Of a stretch of DNA of 64,000 bases, positions 45,517 through 54,908 are shown piece after piece. Both the position numbers and the translations under genes were made by a program. Under the pieces are notes generated by a model. It saw nothing but the letters and a program-made list of their open reading frames with translations, was not told the DNA's origin and searched no databases. The stretch covers positions 124,001 through 188,000 of the forward strand of contig NZ_BCXH01000005.1 of NCBI RefSeq assembly GCF_001895005.1. The letters are read 5' to 3'. How positions within the stretch are numbered: the stretch's first letter is position 1; the number at the start of each line of letters is the position of its first letter. The DNA comes from Rhodococcus yunnanensis NBRC 103083 (GTDB taxonomy: Bacteria; Actinomycetota; Actinomycetes; Mycobacteriales; Mycobacteriaceae).

Positions 45517-47736
45517 TCAGCTCAGGTCGAAGCGATCGTTGTTCGCGACCTTGACCCACGCGGAGACGAAATCGTCGACGAACTTGCGCTCGTTGTCCGC
45601 CTGGGCGTACACCTCGGAGATGGCACGCAACTGCGAGTGCGAACCGAAGGTGAGGTCGAGTCCCGTTGCAGTCCAACGCTGCTCGCCCGTTGCCCGCGTC
45701 TTGCCGACGTACTCGTCGTCGCCGGACTTGGTCCACTCGGTGTCCGAGTCCAGCAGGTTGACGAAGAAGTCGTTGGTCAACGTGCCGGGGCGGTCGGTGA
45801 AGACGCCGTGCTTGGTGTCGCCGTGGTTTGCGCCCAGCGCGCGCAGGCCACCGACCAGAACCGCAGCCTGAGGCGCGGTCAGGTCCAGCAGGTATGCACG
45901 ATCGAGGAACAGCACCTGTGACGGCGTCTCCTCGCCTGCCTTGACGAAGTTGCGGAAACCGTCGGCGCGGGGTTCGAGTACCTCGAAGGACTCGACGTCG
46001 GTGTCTTCCTGCGAGGCATCCGTGCGGCCCGGTGTGAACGGCACCGTCACGTCGTGGCCCGCGTCCTTCGCGGCCTTCTCGACGGCTGCGGCACCGGCGA
46101 GGACGATGATGTCGGCAAGCGAGACCTGCTTGCCGCCGCTGCCGTTGAAATTCTTCTGAATCTGCTCGAGCACGCCCAGTACCTCGGCGAGAACGGCAGG
46201 CTCGTTGGCGTCCCAGCCCTTCTGCGGCTCGAGACGGATGCGCGCACCGTTGGCGCCGCCGCGGAAGTCCGTCTTGCGGTAGCTGCTTGCCGATCCCCAC
46301 GCGGTACCGACGAGCTGCTGCACCGACAGGCCCGAATCGAGAATCTTGGACTTCAGCGATGCGATGTCTGCATCGTCGATCAGCTCCGACGGGGCAGCCG
46401 GAACCGGGTCCTGCCACAGCTGCGCTTCGGGAACCCACGGTCCGAGGTAACGCGAGACAGGGCCGAGGTCACGGTGAAGCAGCTTGTACCAGGCCTTGGC
46501 GAACGCGTCGGCGAGCTCCTCCGGGTGATCGAGCCACCGGCGGGTGATCTTCGCGTAGATCGGATCCTCGCGAAGCGAGACGTCGGTGACGAGCATCGTC
46601 GGTGCGCGTCCGGGGCCGCCGAACGGATCCGGGATGGTGCCCGCGCCTGCGCCGTCCTTGGCGGTGAACTGCCATGCGCCTGCCGGGCTCTTGACGAGCT
46701 CCCACTCGTAGCCGTAGAGGTTCTCGAGGAACCCGTTACCCCACTGCGTCGGTGTCTTGGTCCAGACGACCTCGAGACCACTGGTGACCTGGTCCTCGCC
46801 CTTGCCGGTGCCGTAGCCGCTCTTCCATCCGAGGCCCTGCTGCTCGACCGGCGCGCCTTCCGGCTCGGGTCCGACCTTGTCCGCTGGCCGCGCACCGTGG
46901 GTCTTGCCGAAGCTGTGGCCACCGATGATGAGTGCGGCGGTCTCCTCGTCGTTCATCGCCATCCGGGCGAACGTCTCGCGGATGTCGTGTGCGGCGGCGA
47001 TCGGGTCCGGCTTGCCTTCGGGCCCTTCGGGATTGACGTAGATCAGACCCATGGTGGTTGCGCCGAGCGGCTTGGCCAGCTCGCGCTCACCCGTGTACCG
47101 CTTGTCGGTGCCGAGCCAGGTGTCCTCGGGGCCGAAGAACACTTCCTCGGGCTCCCAGATGTCCTCGCGTCCGAACGCGAAACCGAACGTCTGGAATCCC
47201 ATGGAATCCAGCGCGACGTTACCGGCGAAGACCAGCAGGTCGGCCCAGGAGATCTTGCTGCCGTGCTTCTGCTTGACCGGCCACAGCAGGCGACGAGCCT
47301 TGTCCAGGTTGGCGTTGTCGGGCCAGCTGTTGAGCGGTGCGAAGCGCTGCGCGCCCTGACCGCCGCCGCCGCGACCGTCGTACACGCGGTAGGTGCCGGC
47401 AGCGTGCCAGCTCAGACGGATGAACAGGCCGCCGTAGTTGCCGTAGTCCGCAGGCCACCAATCCTTGGAATCGGTGAGGACGGCGGTGACGTCGGCCTTG
47501 AGCTCGTTCACATCGAGCTTGGCGAATTCTGCCTTGTAGTCGAAGGATTCGCCGAGCGGAGTGGACTTGGCGGTATGTGCATGCAGGATCGACAGGTCGA
47601 TCTGCTCCGGCCACCAGTCCTTGTTGGTCAGCGGCGCGTTGCCCTTGGGCTTCGGCGATTCGATGACCGGGTTTTCGCTTTCGCTGTTGCTGTGTGTGCC
47701 GGAGTCTGGATTCGGCGGACGGCTATCGGAGGTCAC
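45517..47736 (-). CDS. katG: Catalase-peroxidase KatG
   Basis: 739 aa, two homologous heme-peroxidase domains of which the first is active. Distal RLSWH is at 107-111 (R107, W110, H111); [11 protein letters not shown] and [11 protein letters not shown] provide the Tyr and Met of the Met-Tyr-Trp adduct; the proximal His is in [11 protein letters not shown]. It breaks down H2O2 and also has peroxidase activity, the one that activates isoniazid in mycobacteria. GTG 47736 has AAAGGA six bases upstream. It is directly downstream of furA and most likely repressed by it. Confidence 0.97.
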   Translation of the reverse strand: MTSDSRPPNPDSGTHSNSESENPVIESPKPKGNAPLTNKDWWPEQIDLSILHAHTAKSTPLGESFDYKAEFAKLDVNELKADVTAVLTDSKDWWPADYGNYGGLFIRLSWHAAGTYRVYDGRGGGGQGAQRFAPLNSWPDNANLDKARRLLWPVKQKHGSKISWADLLVFAGNVALDSMGFQTFGFAFGREDIWEPEEVFFGPEDTWLGTDKRYTGERELAKPLGATTMGLIYVNPEGPEGKPDPIAAAHDIRETFARMAMNDEETAALIIGGHSFGKTHGARPADKVGPEPEGAPVEQQGLGWKSGYGTGKGEDQVTSGLEVVWTKTPTQWGNGFLENLYGYEWELVKSPAGAWQFTAKDGAGAGTIPDPFGGPGRAPTMLVTDVSLREDPIYAKITRRWLDHPEELADAFAKAWYKLLHRDLGPVSRYLGPWVPEAQLWQDPVPAAPSELIDDADIASLKSKILDSGLSVQQLVGTAWGSASSYRKTDFRGGANGARIRLEPQKGWDANEPAVLAEVLGVLEQIQKNFNGSGGKQVSLADIIVLAGAAAVEKAAKDAGHDVTVPFTPGRTDASQEDTDVESFEVLEPRADGFRNFVKAGEETPSQVLFLDRAYLLDLTAPQAAVLVGGLRALGANHGDTKHGVFTDRPGTLTNDFFVNLLDSDTEWTKSGDDEYVGKTRATGEQRWTATGLDLTFGSHSQLRAISEVYAQADNERKFVDDFVSAWVKVANNDRFDLS

Positions 47737-47775
47737 TGCATTCCTTTCGACGGTGGGCTGGTCGAACATCGACGA

Positions 47776-48219
47776 TCACAACGGTGATCGAGTCTTGGTG
47801 GACGCGGCGCACTCCGGGCAGGTGCCCCAGAAGATGACCTCGGCTTCGTCGAGCTCGAAACCATGATCATGCGACGCAGTCAGACACGGTGCCTCGCCGA
47901 CCGCGCAATCGGCGTCGGCGATGAGACCGCATGTGCGGCAGATGATGTGATGGTGATTGTCTCCGGTACGCGACTCGTACCGGACGAGGTGGCCCGCAGG
48001 CTGGATGCGACGCAGCAGGCCCACCCGCGACAATGCGTCGAGCACGTCGTAGATGGTCTGCCGCGAGACGGTGGGGAGCCCGGCGCGAACCGCGCCCGCG
48101 ATGGTCTCGGTGTCCGCATGGGGGTTGGCCCGGACGGCGTCCATGACGGCGACGCGTGGCTGTGTCACGCGAAGGCCGACGGCGCGCAGCCGCTCGGCGT
48201 TGCCTGGTCCGGAGGTCAT
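47776..48219 (-). CDS. furA: Fur-family peroxide-responsive regulator FurA
   Basis: 147 aa. Winged helix LRVTQPRVAVMDAVRANPHADTETIAGAVRAGLPTVSRQTIYDVLDALSRVGLL, His cluster DNHHHIICRTCG and terminal CPEC. It is a metal-dependent repressor of katG, released by peroxide or metal loss. The ATG at 48219 has -10 TAATGT seven bases upstream, so the transcript is probably leaderless as in mycobacterial furA. 39 bases separate it from katG. Confidence 0.95.
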   Translation of the reverse strand: MTSGPGNAERLRAVGLRVTQPRVAVMDAVRANPHADTETIAGAVRAGLPTVSRQTIYDVLDALSRVGLLRRIQPAGHLVRYESRTGDNHHHIICRTCGLIADADCAVGEAPCLTASHDHGFELDEAEVIFWGTCPECAASTKTRSPL

Positions 48220-48226
48220 GGCGACC

Positions 48227-48278
48227 ACATTAGGTGGGATCGGGCGATTACGCGAGCCTTTTCTGGATTTGGTCCAAA
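48227..48278 (-). promoter_or_regulatory. furA-katG promoter and candidate FurA operator
   Basis: TAATGT (48232-48227 on the minus strand) is a good -10 with the start codon seven bases on. Upstream, TTTGGTCCAAA at 48268-48278 is an 11-bp palindrome in an AT-rich stretch and could be the FurA site. The remaining gap to 48541 holds a GC-rich hairpin at 48372-48397 and nothing coding. Confidence 0.5.
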
Positions 48279-48541
48279 AATGGTCTCCGACCTCTGCCGA
48301 CGCGCCGAACATGGGTTTCGATCATCGAGAGCACAACCGGTGACAGCGCCGTAGCGTCTGCGTAGTATGCACCGCCGGAAAGCCTTTCGGCCGGCGGATC
48401 CGTGGCGCCGATGTAACGATCGCCATGATTGCATCCATTGCGGAGTCGGCCGGGGACGTTCCACCACTGGTCAACGCGTGGGTAGTGAGAGGCTCCGGCC
48501 ACACCCAAGTTCTCGTTGACCTATTCGGTAGCAAAACTGCG

Positions 48542-48570
48542 TTGGTTCGCGCGCGCCGAGCGGCCAGACT
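48542..48570 (+). promoter_or_regulatory. Promoter for the cysteine leader ORF
   Basis: TTGGTT (48542-48547), exactly 17 bases, then CAGACT (48565-48570), which keeps the critical A and T of the -10. The GTG at 48578 is seven bases on, so transcription should begin at or next to the start codon. Confidence 0.4.
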
Positions 48571-48577
48571 GTTCTTC

Positions 48578-48625
48578 GTGACCGGAACCGTGCCCACGCA
48601 CCGATGCTGTCCTTGTTGTCTCTGA
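48578..48625 (+). CDS. Polycysteine leader peptide (cysteine attenuator uORF)
   Basis: 15 codons, GTG to TGA: VTGTVPTHRCCPCCL. Four of the last six residues are Cys, encoded by TGC TGT CCT TGT TGT just before the stop. Polycysteine leaderless uORFs upstream of sulfur genes are known in mycobacteria to act as cysteine-responsive attenuators: low Cys-tRNA stalls the ribosome on the Cys codons and opens downstream expression. The stop is 172 bases before the importer gene at 48798, which heads a sulfur operon. The longer frame from 48425 has no other support. Confidence 0.65.
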   Translation: MTGTVPTHRCCPCCL

Positions 48626-48797
48626 CCTAGCCCGTCTCGGACACGGACCTGCCGGTGGTGCCTGCTGTTCGGCTCTGCTGCAACCGAATTCCGTCACCTT
48701 CCCTTTTCGGCCGTACGCCGCCCCGAATGCCTGCCTCACGGGCGCGTCCGTGCTGCGTGGTACCCGAATCTTCCTGAAAGGCCCTGGACCGGATCGT

Positions 48798-50447
48798 ATG
48801 ACACACGAACTCGCGCGGCGACGCTTTCTAGGCCTGAGCGCCGCATTCGTAGGCGCCGGATTCCTGGCCGCCTGCGGCGACGGGACGACGACGGTGGCGT
48901 CGTCTCGCGCCGGCTCGTCACCGGTCGTCGGCGGTGAGATCACCTACCTCAACGAGAAGCTGATCGACGGTTACCAGCAGCAGAGCACCGGCTCCTGGCA
49001 CGTGGCGCAGGTGTGGAATCAGGTCGTCGAGAGGCTCTTCTACTACGACGCCGACGGAAAGTTCGTCCCGCACTTGGCAACCGGATTCACCCAGAACGAC
49101 GATCGCACCGAGTTCACCCTGGCCATCCGGCCGGGTGTGACGTTCTCCAACGGAGAACGGCTCGACGCCAGTGCGGTGGCTGCGAATCTGAATCTGCTCG
49201 GCAGAGGTGACAAGGAGCGCGGCGTTCCTCGCTCGGCCTACTTCCCGACGAGTTACGACGAGGCCGTCGCGGTGGGGGACTACGACGTGGCCGTCCGGTT
49301 GAAGGAGCCGTTCGGAGACTTCATCCAGAAACTGGGCGCATGGACGACCGTGGGGATCCTGGCACCGGCAACGATCGAGGCGGGTCTGACCGATCAGTCG
49401 GATCTGAGCAAGATCCATGGAACAGGGCCGTTCGTGGTCGAATCCTGGCTGCCCAGCAAAGAAGTGGTGCTCCGGCGCCGTGAGGACTACGCGTGGCCGC
49501 GCGCGGACACCGCGCACACGGGCCCGGCGTACCTCGAGCGCGTGACCGTGCAACAGGTCATCGAGCCGTCGCTGCGCGCCGGGTCGTTGCGATCCGGGCA
49601 GGTCGACATCATCCACTACGTGCAGCCGGCGGAAGAGCCGTTCCTCTCCGACGGCTTCTCGTTGATCGCGCCGACGTTCTTCGGCAGCGTCTGGGGGCTG
49701 CAACTGCGTTTGACCGCAGCCCATCTGGACGACGTCCGAGTCCGCAAAGCCCTCACTCACGGTATCGACCGAGCCGACATCATCGAAACCAACTACCCGA
49801 GCGGCGCGTGGACGGAAGCGAAATCGACCCTCAACGCCATCGTGCCCGGCACGCTCGATCTGCGCGAGAGATTCGCCTACGACCGGGATCTCGCGAACAG
49901 CCTGCTCGACGACGCGGGGTACACCGAGCGCGACGACGACGGCTACCGAGTGAAGGACGGCGAACAGCTCAGCTTCCTGGTCTATCCCTCGGTGTACATC
50001 ACCACCTCCGAGGCCGATCTGCAGTTGATCGCCCAGCAGTGGCGTCGGATCGGTGTCCGCCTCGAGATCAAGGGAACCGACTTCTCCAACTACAACACCG
50101 TGACCGCGCAGAAGAGCGTTCCACTGTACGAGAACCATTGGCTCGCAGGCAGTCAGACCGAGATGTGGCGTTGGTGGCACAGCACGCAGGCCAACCAGTT
50201 CAAGGAACCGGGCGCGGAACTCGACGCGCTGTTGGACACGCTGGCGCAGGGCAAGTCCGACGCCGAACGCATTGCGGCATCGAAGGATGTCCAGGAATAC
50301 GTCATCGACAACGCGTACTACATCCCGGTGCACGAGTTCCGTCAAACGTGGGGTGCGGCGGACCGTCTACGCGGACTCGGCGTCGACGGTCTCGGTCTGA
50401 TCAGCTTCTACGACGCGTGGCTCGACGATGCCGAAACGAAGCAGTAG
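48798..50447 (+). CDS. Solute-binding lipoprotein of Dpp-type importer in sulfur operon
   Basis: 549 aa. Signal with twin-arginine-like RRRFLG and a lipobox LAAC (Cys at 26), so export may use Tat and the protein is lipidated. The body is SBP family 5 (LAIRPGVTFSNGERLDASAV, IHGTGPFVVESW, HGIDRADIIETNYPSG). It heads an operon that continues through two permeases, a fused ATPase, a TauD-type dioxygenase and a DszA-type monooxygenase. The ligand is therefore probably an organosulfur compound. Start ATG 48798 is preferred to 48750. Confidence 0.9.
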   Translation: MTHELARRRFLGLSAAFVGAGFLAACGDGTTTVASSRAGSSPVVGGEITYLNEKLIDGYQQQSTGSWHVAQVWNQVVERLFYYDADGKFVPHLATGFTQNDDRTEFTLAIRPGVTFSNGERLDASAVAANLNLLGRGDKERGVPRSAYFPTSYDEAVAVGDYDVAVRLKEPFGDFIQKLGAWTTVGILAPATIEAGLTDQSDLSKIHGTGPFVVESWLPSKEVVLRRREDYAWPRADTAHTGPAYLERVTVQQVIEPSLRAGSLRSGQVDIIHYVQPAEEPFLSDGFSLIAPTFFGSVWGLQLRLTAAHLDDVRVRKALTHGIDRADIIETNYPSGAWTEAKSTLNAIVPGTLDLRERFAYDRDLANSLLDDAGYTERDDDGYRVKDGEQLSFLVYPSVYITTSEADLQLIAQQWRRIGVRLEIKGTDFSNYNTVTAQKSVPLYENHWLAGSQTEMWRWWHSTQANQFKEPGAELDALLDTLAQGKSDAERIAASKDVQEYVIDNAYYIPVHEFRQTWGAADRLRGLGVDGLGLISFYDAWLDDAETKQ

Positions 50448-50457
50448 GGGAATCGAA

Positions 50458-51405
50458 GTGTCACATACAGCAAGAAACGTGATCTCGCGGATCGGTCAGG
50501 CGATCGTGACCATCGTGCTCGTCTACATCGTCGTGTTCGTCATCGTCACACTCCTGCCGGGCGACCCGGTCTCGGGCCGTCTCAGCAACCCGGAGTACGG
50601 GTACACCCCGGACGAGATCAGCGAGATGCTCGTCTACTTCAAGCTCGACCAGCCTGCGTGGCAACAACTGTGGATCGCGCTGGAACGGCTCGCGCACGGC
50701 GACCTCGGCCTGTCCTATGCCTCCAACATCCCGGTCTCGACGCTACTGTGGTCGGGGATTCCGTCTACCCTGCAGCTCGCAGGAACGGCCTTCGTCTTCG
50801 CGGTGGTCCTCGCTGTCGCGATCGCGGTCGGAGCGTTCTTCCTGCCTTCCAGGTACGGCGGCGGGATACTGCGAGCATTTCCGTCGTTGTTTCTGTCGCT
50901 GCCGAACTTCCTGATCGGGCTCGTCATCATCAACGTGTTCTCCTTCCAGCTGGGTCTGTTCGTGTTGAGCGACTTCAGGAGTGCCGATTCCTTGATCTAT
51001 CCGGCTGTCACACTCGCGATTCCGGCGTCGGCCCCCATAGCGCAGGTGTTCATCAGTGCGCTCGACAGTGCGCGTGCCGAGCAGTACGCGACGGTGGCGA
51101 TCTCCAAGGGCATCGGTCGGTTCGATCTGCTGCGAAAGCATCTGCTGCCCAACGCGGCTCTGCCGACTCTCACCATCACCGCGATCATCGTCGGTGACCT
51201 GCTCGGCGGATCGATCATCACCGAGGCCATCTTCGGCAGGACGGGCGTGGGATCGGTGGTGCAGAAGGCGGTCAGCGAACAGGACGTGCCGGTGTTGCAG
51301 GCCGCCGTGGTACTCGCCGCAGCGCTGTTCCTCGTCATCAATCTCGTGGTGGATCTGGTCTATCCGGTGCTCGATCCCCGTCTGCGACGGACGGCGGCGG
51401 CATGA
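50458..51405 (+). CDS. Dpp-type ABC permease, DppB-like (sulfur operon)
   Basis: 315 aa. Helical permease with VLVYIVVFVIVTLLPGDPVSG, FKLDQPAWQQLWIALERLAHGDLGLSYAS and a C-terminal ITEAIFGRTGVGSVVQKAV. It forms half of the channel. GTG 50458 follows the lipoprotein stop by ten bases with GGGGA at suitable spacing; an earlier in-frame ATG lies inside the lipoprotein gene. Confidence 0.92.
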   Translation: MSHTARNVISRIGQAIVTIVLVYIVVFVIVTLLPGDPVSGRLSNPEYGYTPDEISEMLVYFKLDQPAWQQLWIALERLAHGDLGLSYASNIPVSTLLWSGIPSTLQLAGTAFVFAVVLAVAIAVGAFFLPSRYGGGILRAFPSLFLSLPNFLIGLVIINVFSFQLGLFVLSDFRSADSLIYPAVTLAIPASAPIAQVFISALDSARAEQYATVAISKGIGRFDLLRKHLLPNAALPTLTITAIIVGDLLGGSIITEAIFGRTGVGSVVQKAVSEQDVPVLQAAVVLAAALFLVINLVVDLVYPVLDPRLRRTAAA

Positions 51406-51427
51406 ACTACACCGATGGGAGAAGAGC

Positions 51428-52273
51428 ATGGTAGCGGCCTACGCGCCACCGTTCGCGCGGCTGCGGCCGCTGACCGGCGAGTTCCGCAATCTCTACACGG
51501 TGCTGGCGGCGTTGTTCGTCGCCGTCATCGCGGCGTGGGCACTCGCCCCTGGCGTGTTCACCAGCCAGGACCCGTTCGTGGGAATCACCGCGAACAACTT
51601 TCAATCGCCGTCGTGGCAGCATCTGTTCGGGACCGATCAACTGGGCCGGGACATCTTGACGCGGGTCATCCACGGCACCAGGTCGGCGGTACTGACCGCG
51701 TTGTTGGCCGTTGCGATCGGGTTGCTGGCAGGCAGTGTCGTCGGGCTCGTGGCCGGATTCTTCGGCAAGGGCGTCGACGCGGTTCTCGGACGCGTCATCG
51801 ACACTCTGCTCGCCATACCGGGTTTTCTCCTGGCCGTCATCGTCGTGGTGTCCCTCGGTTTCGCAAGCGTCAATGCGGCCATCGCGGTGGGAATTTCGTC
51901 GATCGCGGTGTTCGCCAGACTGATTCGCTCGGAGACGCTACGCGTGAAGAATCGGGCCTTCATCGAGTCCTCGCAGCTGATCGGGGGTGGCAAGGTGGTG
52001 GTGCTGTTCCGGCACGTCCTGCCGAACGTCTACAGATCGGTTCTGGCGCTTGCGGTCCTGCAGTTCGGGCTCGCCATCATCAACGTCTCGGCGTTGGCGT
52101 TCCTCGGCTACGGAAACCCGCCGCCGAGCCCGGATTGGGGGCTTCTCGTCGCCGAGGGCAAGGACTTCTTCTATCGCTATCCGTGGTTCGTCTACGCACC
52201 GGGCATCGTCATGGTGCTCTCGGTGCTGGCACTGAACCAGCTGAGCAAATCGATCGGCAGGAACCGAGCATGA
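51428..52273 (+). CDS. Dpp-type ABC permease, DppC-like (sulfur operon)
   Basis: 281 aa. LFGTDQLGRDILTRVIHGTR is the DppC signature near residue 61, with a coupling loop around GGGKVVVLFRHVLPN and about six helices. ATG 51428 has GGGAGAAG upstream; the ORF is also open to 51056 but that lies in the previous gene. Its stop overlaps the ATPase start. Confidence 0.92.
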   Translation: MVAAYAPPFARLRPLTGEFRNLYTVLAALFVAVIAAWALAPGVFTSQDPFVGITANNFQSPSWQHLFGTDQLGRDILTRVIHGTRSAVLTALLAVAIGLLAGSVVGLVAGFFGKGVDAVLGRVIDTLLAIPGFLLAVIVVVSLGFASVNAAIAVGISSIAVFARLIRSETLRVKNRAFIESSQLIGGGKVVVLFRHVLPNVYRSVLALAVLQFGLAIINVSALAFLGYGNPPPSPDWGLLVAEGKDFFYRYPWFVYAPGIVMVLSVLALNQLSKSIGRNRA

Positions 52274-53982
52274 CAGCACTCTCCGATCTGCAGGTCGACA
52301 TCGACGAGAGCACGAGCGCGCCGGCGCTGCTCTCCGTCCGCGATCTCGCAGTGTCCTACAGCGGAAACCTGAAAGAACCGACGGTCGCCGATGTTTCGTT
52401 CGACGTGCATGCCGGTACGACGGTGGCGATAGTCGGCGAATCGGGGTCGGGTAAATCGACCGTGGTGAACGCTGTGCTCCGCCTGCTCGGAGATCGCGTC
52501 GCGGTCGGTGGGACCGCGAAGTTCCGTGAGCGCGACGTACTCGGTCTGCGTGAGCGCGACTTCAGGCGAATCAGAGGGCGGCACATCGGATTCGTTCCAC
52601 AGGATCCGACGGCGTCGCTCAACCCGGTTCGACGCATCGACCGCCAGATATTCGAAGCATTCACCTCGTCGGGTCTGCCGGAGTACGCGAAGCCGAAACG
52701 GTTCCACGAGCAGGCGATCGAACTACTCGACTCCGTCGGCATCGCCGCGCCCGAACGTGCACTGCAGTCGTATCCACATCAGCTGTCCGGCGGCCAGTTG
52801 CAGCGCGTACTCATCGGCATCGCGATATCGCAGCGGCCCGCGCTGATCGTCGCCGACGAGCCGACATCGGCGCTCGATGTGACGATCCAGAAGACCATTC
52901 TGGATCTCATCGACCGGTTGAAGGCCGACCGTGGTCTCGCGGTGCTGCTGATCACCCATGATCTGTCACTGGCGGCCGAGCGGGCCGACACCGTCGTCGT
53001 GCTCAATTCCGGTCGGGTGGAGGAGTCCGGTACCTCTGCCGACGTGCTTCGCCGCCCGCAATCGGCGTATGCGAAGGCGCTGATTTCCGACATACCCAGC
53101 ATCGACCCCGATCGCTTCGCGGCATCGAGGGCCGAGCGAGCCCAACCGGACAACGAGCCGGCACTGGCCGTGGAGGACGTCCACAAGGTCTTCGAGGTCG
53201 GCAAGCACCGAACCACCGCACTAGGCGGTGTGTCCTTTGCCATTCCGTCCGGCCGAACCCATGCGCTGGTGGGCGAATCCGGTTCCGGCAAGTCGACTCT
53301 CGCGCGCATCGTGTTGCGGCTCGAAGAACCCGACGACGGCCGTGTGCTCGTCGCCGGGCAGGACATCGCGCACCTGCGAAAGCGTGAGCTGCGTGACGCG
53401 CGGCGGCACCTGCAGTTGGTGTACCAGAACCCCTTCCACTCGCTGGACCCGACGTTCTCCGTCGAACAGCTCGTGGCAGAGCCGTTGGTTCGATACAAAC
53501 TGGGATCGCGAGCCGAACGCCGCACCCGAGCCATCGAAGTCCTCGACCTGGTCGGCCTCGACGAGACATTTCTCGCTCGCGGTATCCGTCAGCTGTCCGG
53601 TGGGCAACGCCAACGAGTGGCGATTGCTCGGGCACTGAGCCTGAGTCCCCAGGTCTTGGTGCTCGACGAACCGACGTCGGCGCTCGACGTCACCGTCCAG
53701 GCGCAGATCCTGCAGGTGCTGGTCGACCTGCAGGTGAAGTTGGGTGTCAGCTACCTGTTCATCTCGCACGACCTCAGCGTCGTCCGGCAACTGGCCGACA
53801 CCGTCACCGTCCTGCGGCGGGGTGAGGTGCAGGAGCAGGGCGCCACCGAGGACGTCTTCTCGAATCCGACGAGCGAGTACACCCGAAGACTCGTCGAATC
53901 CATTCCGAAAGCCTCCACCGGATCAACGCGTGGACCGTCCGGCCACGTTCGAAGCAACAGCCGAAAGGAAGTCATCTCATGA
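52270..53982 (+). CDS. Fused double ATPase of Dpp-type importer (sulfur operon)
   Basis: 570 aa with two complete ABC modules: GESGSGKSTVVNAV with LSGGQLQRVLIGIAI, then GESGSGKSTLARIVL with LSGGQRQRVAIARAL and Walker B VLDEPTSALDV. ATG 52270 overlaps the permease stop (ATGA). Its own stop overlaps the dioxygenase start, so stoichiometric translation is expected. The gene is the counterpart of the fused ATPase at 2825-4393. Confidence 0.94.
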   Translation: MTALSDLQVDIDESTSAPALLSVRDLAVSYSGNLKEPTVADVSFDVHAGTTVAIVGESGSGKSTVVNAVLRLLGDRVAVGGTAKFRERDVLGLRERDFRRIRGRHIGFVPQDPTASLNPVRRIDRQIFEAFTSSGLPEYAKPKRFHEQAIELLDSVGIAAPERALQSYPHQLSGGQLQRVLIGIAISQRPALIVADEPTSALDVTIQKTILDLIDRLKADRGLAVLLITHDLSLAAERADTVVVLNSGRVEESGTSADVLRRPQSAYAKALISDIPSIDPDRFAASRAERAQPDNEPALAVEDVHKVFEVGKHRTTALGGVSFAIPSGRTHALVGESGSGKSTLARIVLRLEEPDDGRVLVAGQDIAHLRKRELRDARRHLQLVYQNPFHSLDPTFSVEQLVAEPLVRYKLGSRAERRTRAIEVLDLVGLDETFLARGIRQLSGGQRQRVAIARALSLSPQVLVLDEPTSALDVTVQAQILQVLVDLQVKLGVSYLFISHDLSVVRQLADTVTVLRRGEVQEQGATEDVFSNPTSEYTRRLVESIPKASTGSTRGPSGHVRSNSRKEVIS

Positions 53983-54908
53983 CCGCTTCACCCGACACAG
54001 CAGTAGGTGTGGATGTTGTTCCCGTCGCGGGGTACATCGGTGCCCAGATCACCGGCGTCGACCTCCGGGAGAACCTGGACGACGCCACCGTCGCCGAGAT
54101 CCAGAGGGCGTTGAACGAGTACAAGGTGGTGTTCTTCCGCGACCAGGAGATCGGCCACGCCGAGCAGGTGGCCTTCGCGCGGCGCTTCGGCAAGGTGACG
54201 CCCGCGCACCCGCACGAGGAGAACCCGCCGGAAGGTTTCCCCGAGATCCTGCCGATCGACAGCCGTCGGTACGACAAGAATCTCGGCCGCAAGCGCACAT
54301 CCTACGATCACAGCTGGCACACCGACGTCACCGCGTTGATCAATCCGCCTGCGGCGTCGATCCTGCGATCGGACATTCTCCCGCCGTACGGCGGGGACAC
54401 CGCATGGACCAATCTGGTTGTCGCGTACCAGAACCTGCCCAAGGAACTGCGTGACTTCGTCGACACGCTCTACATCAAGCACCAGTTCCAGACTCGTGCG
54501 GCCGAAGGCAGCCAGCGTGACCGAAAGGTCAAGGAAGCCAACCTCGTTTCGTACCACCCCGCGGTGCGGGTACACCCGCTCACCGGCGAGCGCGCGTTGT
54601 TCGTCAGCCCCGGTTTCACCCGCGGTGCGCGTGAGATCCGCGGCTTCAGCCCGGATCAGAGTGAGGCGCTGCTGAAGTTGCTGTGGTCCGAGGCGACGAA
54701 GACCGAATACACGGTCCGATTCCAGTGGAAGCCGGGCAGCGTCGCGTTCTGGGACAACCGTGCCACCGCGCACCTCGCGATCGCCGACGCAGGCCACCTC
54801 GACCACGATCGTGTGCTCTACCGCGTCACACTCGAGGGTGATGTGCCGAAGGGCGTCGACGGCCGTGAGTCCGAGTCGGTTTCCGGTGAGCCCTTCTACG
54901 GCGCATGA
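53979..54908 (+). CDS. TauD/TfdA-type Fe(II)/2-oxoglutarate dioxygenase
   Basis: 309 aa. Metal-binding HxD in YDHSWHTDVT near residue 108 and the second His in WDNRATAHLAI near 262; the 2-oxoglutarate Arg is in HDRVLYRVTLEG. TauD-like enzymes hydroxylate next to a sulfonate or sulfate and release sulfite or sulfate; the AtsK/TauD group is closest. ATGA overlap with the transporter ATPase ties it to that substrate. Exact substrate unknown. Confidence 0.93.
   Translation: MTASPDTAVGVDVVPVAGYIGAQITGVDLRENLDDATVAEIQRALNEYKVVFFRDQEIGHAEQVAFARRFGKVTPAHPHEENPPEGFPEILPIDSRRYDKNLGRKRTSYDHSWHTDVTALINPPAASILRSDILPPYGGDTAWTNLVVAYQNLPKELRDFVDTLYIKHQFQTRAAEGSQRDRKVKEANLVSYHPAVRVHPLTGERALFVSPGFTRGAREIRGFSPDQSEALLKLLWSEATKTEYTVRFQWKPGSVAFWDNRATAHLAIADAGHLDHDRVLYRVTLEGDVPKGVDGRESESVSGEPFYGA

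Noticed and set aside
45483..45520. GATC-rich repeats considered as a CRISPR or methylation-linked array
   Set aside because: Only a few irregular 5-8 base units in 38 bases with no spacers; too short for an array.
46054..47787. 577-codon open frame on the plus strand antisense to katG
   Set aside because: It mirrors katG, has no recognisable domain and arises from high-GC codon bias; katG motifs on the other strand are unmistakable.
48425..48577. Upstream part of a 66-codon frame ending in CCPCCL
   Set aside because: No ribosome binding site or conserved motif before the GTG at 48578; the promoter geometry supports only the 15-codon leader.
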